Source of the DNA: JAWWPY01 sp036394075
GTDB lineage: Bacteria; Actinomycetota; Actinomycetes; Streptosporangiales; Streptosporangiaceae
Length of the DNA stretch: 54,367 nucleotides
Reading direction: 5' to 3'
Assembly (NCBI GenBank): GCA_036394075.1
Contig: DASWFT010000255.1
Location: 1 to 54,367 of the forward strand
Shown: positions 51,860 to 54,367 of the stretch, in pieces
Numbering within the stretch: position 1 is the stretch's first letter
How the letters are laid out: every line of letters starts with the position of its first letter
Notes under the pieces: model-generated
Database searches by the model: none
Told to the model about the DNA's origin: nothing
What the model saw: only the letters and a program-made list of their open reading frames with translations
Translations under genes and position numbers: made by a program

Positions 51860-53242
51860 CTAGAGGGGCGGGGGCTCGTATCTGCCGGTCACGTCCGCGA
51901 GCAGTTCGGCAAACGTGATCGCCGTGTCGTCTTCGTAGCGCGGGCCCACTATCTGAACGCCGACGGGGAGCCCGCCTGCCGTGCGCCCTATGGGTGCGGC
52001 GACGGCGGGCAAGCCGGGCAGCGAGGCGTGCGAAATCCAGAAGGGCTGACTGTTGTAGGGCCGCTCGCCTTCGGGCGTCGTGATCGTGCGCTCCTCGAAG
52101 GGCCGGGCGTCGTGCGGGAAAGCGGGCGTGAAGTTCACTGGGCACAAGAACACGTCGATGTTGTCGAAGTAGCGGTTCCAGGCGGCACGGGCTGCCATCC
52201 GTCGGGTCTCCTGATCGATGACCTGGGAGAGCGTCGCGAAGTCCGCACCGGGCTGGGTGAAGGCGAAGAACAACCCCACATGGAAACCGAACGATTCGCT
52301 GCTGCGCACCGGATCCACTCCATCGGGCCACCCTTCGGCAATCGTCGCGCCGGCTCGGGCGAGTGCGTCCACGGTCCCGGACATGAGCGCGATGACCTCG
52401 CTGGAGACAGGAGCCTGTGGGTGGTCGAGTACGACGCCGACGCGAAAATCCTGTAGCCGGGTTCGGCGCGGTGGCGGCAGGGTCCAGGAGCAGGCTTTCG
52501 CAGCCTCGTCATCGGGCCCGGCGGTGACGCTCAGCGCCGTCCGCAGATCGCGTGCGGACCTGGCCAGCGGGCCCGCCGCGGACATATAGGTCATCTCGCT
52601 CGGACCCGTCGGGGGCCCGGGCGGCTGGAATCCGTTCAGCGGGACGATCCCGGCCGTCGGCTTCAGCCCGTAGACCCCACAGAAGCTGGCCGGGATGCGA
52701 ATGGAGCCCACCAGGTCCGATCCATACTCGAGGAACGTCATCCCCGCCGACAGGGCCGCGGCCGCTCCCCCGGAGGAACCGCCCGGCGTGCGCGTCGTGT
52801 CCCACGGATTATTGGTGACGCCGTACAGATCGTTGGCTGTCTGGCCGAAGTCGGCCAGCATGAAGGCCACGTTGGTCTTCCCGACGATGATCGCGCCCGC
52901 CTGCTTCAGCCGCCGCGCGACCGTGGCATCACAGTCGGCTACGAAGTCCCTGAAGGCGGGGTTGCCCCAGGTGGTGTGCAGCCCGGCGACGTTGAAGGCG
53001 TCCTTGATCGTCATGGGCACGCCGTGCAGCGGTCCCGCGCCGGCGCCGCGGGCGATCGCATCGTCGGCAGCGGCCGCTTCCCGCAACGCCGCCTCGGGCC
53101 GGATCTCCACAACAGCGTTCAGCACGGGGTCGACGGCATCGATCCGTGCGAGCATCATCTCGGTCAGCTCGCGGGAGGAGATCTCCTTGCGGCTCAGCAT
53201 CCGTGCCGCATCAACCGCAGGCTGAAACAGTGTCTCGTCCAT
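51860..53242 (-). CDS. Amidase-signature-family hydrolase
   Basis: This 460-residue enzyme hydrolyses an amide bond. The Ser-cisSer-Lys triad is visible: K80 in TIKDAF, the GGSSGG motif around residues 154-159, and the nucleophile S180 in GSDLVGSIR. The substrate is unknown: GatA-type, indole-acetamide, peptide-amide and drug amidases share this fold. The absence of gatB/gatC nearby argues against a tRNA amidotransferase subunit. The start at 53242 gives MDETLFQPAVDAARML. It lies just downstream of the merR gene on the same strand (15 bp), so both may form an operon. Confidence 0.9.
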   Translation of the reverse strand: MDETLFQPAVDAARMLSRKEISSRELTEMMLARIDAVDPVLNAVVEIRPEAALREAAAADDAIARGAGAGPLHGVPMTIKDAFNVAGLHTTWGNPAFRDFVADCDATVARRLKQAGAIIVGKTNVAFMLADFGQTANDLYGVTNNPWDTTRTPGGSSGGAAAALSAGMTFLEYGSDLVGSIRIPASFCGVYGLKPTAGIVPLNGFQPPGPPTGPSEMTYMSAAGPLARSARDLRTALSVTAGPDDEAAKACSWTLPPPRRTRLQDFRVGVVLDHPQAPVSSEVIALMSGTVDALARAGATIAEGWPDGVDPVRSSESFGFHVGLFFAFTQPGADFATLSQVIDQETRRMAARAAWNRYFDNIDVFLCPVNFTPAFPHDARPFEERTITTPEGERPYNSQPFWISHASLPGLPAVAAPIGRTAGGLPVGVQIVGPRYEDDTAITFAELLADVTGRYEPPPL

Positions 53243-53257
53243 GTCCCCTGGCCCCCG

Positions 53258-54076
53258 TCAGCTGGCGATCGGTTCTTGGAGTTCTGTCACCCACGTGTCC
53301 TTGTCCTCGCCGCACTCGATATACAGCTCGCGGGTGTATCCAGCCGAGCGGTATCCATTGGCGTCGATCCAGCGAGCCAGGGTCTGAATGGTCGGCATGA
53401 CGTTGTCCATGGAGCCACGGTGCACGATCGTGGCCGCCTGCTCGATCTCGGGCAGATCCACGATCGCGAAGCCGTGGCCGTCGCGGGGATCGGCATTGAC
53501 CGGAAGGCTGGCGTGGACGAGGACCCCGTCACCATTCGGGGAGTCCTCGTAGTAGGCAATCGCCGGGCCGGCCGGAGTCAGCCCGGCACGATCGAGCCGA
53601 ACGCACAGCTCGTCATACAGCGGCTGGATCACCGGGGAGATGGACTCGGGCGCGAAGCTCGCCGCGACGCCGGTGAGCTCCGCGACCCGGACTCCCGGGA
53701 TCCGCTTGATCAGTACGTCCTCGGCCGGCATAACGCCCTCCCCTTCGATGATCTGAAGCCTCACCTCGACCTGCGCGAGCTTGGCGCTGTCGGTCGCGAT
53801 CTGGGACTGCAGCTCGGCCTGGCGCAGCCTCAGCATCCCGCGCAACTCCTCGACGCTCACCTTGTCGTCCAGGATCGACTGCACCTGCTGGAGGCTGAAT
53901 CCCAGGTCCTTCAGCGCGACGATCCGGTTCAGCCGCGACAGTTGCTGGGCCGCGTACGAGCGGTATCCGGTCGCTTGATCGACATGTGCGGGCCGCAGCA
54001 GCCCAATCGCGTCGTAGTGCCGCAGCATGCGCACTGACACGCGGCCGTAGCTGGCGAAGTCTCCGATGCTGAACAT
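53258..54076 (-). CDS. MerR-family regulator with GyrI-like effector domain
   Basis: This 272-residue regulator has a MerR helix-turn-helix at residues 1-70 (SIGDFASYGRVSVRMLRHYDAIGLLRPAHVDQATGYRSYA), then a coiled-coil dimer helix (FSLQQVQSILDDKVSVEELRGMLRLRQAELQSQI). The C-terminal domain (about 115-272) is of the GyrI/BmrR-like effector-binding fold (VAYYEDSPNGDGVLVHASLPV-like, ARWIDANGYRSAGYTRELYIE). Such proteins switch on detoxification or drug-handling genes. The promoter just upstream has a 19-bp spacer and a dyad in it, as expected for autoregulation by MerR. It likely controls the amidase gene that follows. Confidence 0.9.
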   Translation of the reverse strand: MFSIGDFASYGRVSVRMLRHYDAIGLLRPAHVDQATGYRSYAAQQLSRLNRIVALKDLGFSLQQVQSILDDKVSVEELRGMLRLRQAELQSQIATDSAKLAQVEVRLQIIEGEGVMPAEDVLIKRIPGVRVAELTGVAASFAPESISPVIQPLYDELCVRLDRAGLTPAGPAIAYYEDSPNGDGVLVHASLPVNADPRDGHGFAIVDLPEIEQAATIVHRGSMDNVMPTIQTLARWIDANGYRSAGYTRELYIECGEDKDTWVTELQEPIAS

Positions 54077-54086
54077 GACGCCTCCA

Positions 54087-54117
54087 GGTCTACGGCCTCA
54101 CACAGTGTCAGGGTCAA
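54087..54117 (-). promoter_or_regulatory. MerR-type promoter with 19-bp spacer
   Basis: On the minus strand TTGACC (54112-54117) and TAGACC (54087-54092) are separated by 19 bases instead of the usual 17. The spacer contains an imperfect dyad, CCTGACAC-T-GTGTGAGG. This over-long spacer with a central dyad is the hallmark of promoters activated by MerR-family proteins through DNA untwisting. It lies ten bases upstream of the merR start codon. Confidence 0.8.
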
Positions 54118-54128
54118 GCCGTTGCAAG

Positions 54129-54367
54129 TCAGTGCACTGTGGTGAGTGCGTGGCTGGCAGCCGGGTCTTGCGGCCCGGCGGTCCCGGTCTTGCCCGCGTG
54201 CGCGGTGCCGGGTTCCTGTTTCGCTGGCCGCTGCCCGGCGGTGCCAGGTCTTGTGCAGCCTCCGCAGGCGTTTTGGCTCTCCGCCCCACTGGCGGCGAGG
54301 GACAGCAGGTTACGTGCCGCGTTGACGTCCCGGTCCAGGACCAGGCCACAGTGATCGCAGCGGTACA
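54129..54367 (-). CDS. 3' end of a TnpB (IS200/IS605 OrfB) gene, cut by the window edge
   Basis: A minus-strand frame enters at the window edge and ends at a TGA at 54129-54131. It encodes YRCDHCGLVLDRDVNAARNL and then an Ala/Gly-rich tail of about 55 residues. The CDHCG zinc-finger half and the DRDVNAARNL motif are the C-terminal signature of TnpB, an RNA-guided nuclease of transposons. The catalytic domain lies beyond the window. The Cys in GGC shortly after is part of the tail. It is upstream of the merR promoter on the same strand. Confidence 0.85.
   Translation of the reverse strand, partial: YRCDHCGLVLDRDVNAARNLLSLAASGAESQNACGGCTRPGTAGQRPAKQEPGTAHAGKTGTAGPQDPAASHALTTVH

Overview
The window is high-GC DNA with GTG/TTG starts, dense head-to-tail packing, ECF sigma factors, PspC/DUF1707/DUF5709 proteins and leaderless promoters. 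All of this points to a soil-type actinobacterium, probably near Streptosporangiales or a related filamentous order. The order-level placement is inference.

Layout. 0-6.5 kb holds two antibiotic-type ABC exporters, each next to its own regulator: a DrrAB-like pair with TetR, and an ATPase plus large permease with MarR. 6.7-17.3 kb is chromosomal housekeeping: a DUF5709 protein, a FUSC exporter overlapping an NhaA-DsbA fusion, NAD kinase, a PAC2 protein, a VOC protein, beta-carbonic anhydrase, a divergent IspH-like protein and a MetE-core protein. 17.3-22.1 kb carries two tandem paralogous ECF sigma factors, each fused to a zinc-binding anti-sigma-like segment, a membrane helix and an exported tail, plus two secreted proteins. 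Both sigma genes have the same promoter, AAAAC-N16-CGTA, five bases before the ATG.

22.9-30.7 kb is the most striking region. It holds a corrinoid-dependent demethylation cluster: MttB-family methyltransferase, IclR regulator, corrinoid protein, methyl-corrinoid:tetrahydrofolate methyltransferase, RACo-like reactivase, DUF1638 protein and MetF-like reductase. Together they could move a methyl group from a quaternary amine or similar donor to cobalamin, then to tetrahydrofolate, and on to oxidation. Short 18-32 bp tandem repeats punctuate this cluster.

30.9-45.5 kb is accessory DNA. It begins with a Tat-exported phosphatase and a gene whose 3' end is interrupted by an IS701-type element, itself split by an IS256-type element. 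The rest holds small zinc-finger and hypothetical genes, a SMI1/KNR4 protein, frameshifted or truncated relics (an integrase C-terminus, an esterase N-terminus, a small protein), a lone IS701 end and a third transposase. 45.6-54.4 kb returns to chromosome-type genes: RecQ, a GH18 lipoprotein of lower GC, DUF1707 and PspC proteins, a PspC-histidine kinase with its LuxR response regulator, an amidase and a MerR regulator. The last 240 bases are the 3' end of a TnpB gene running off the edge.
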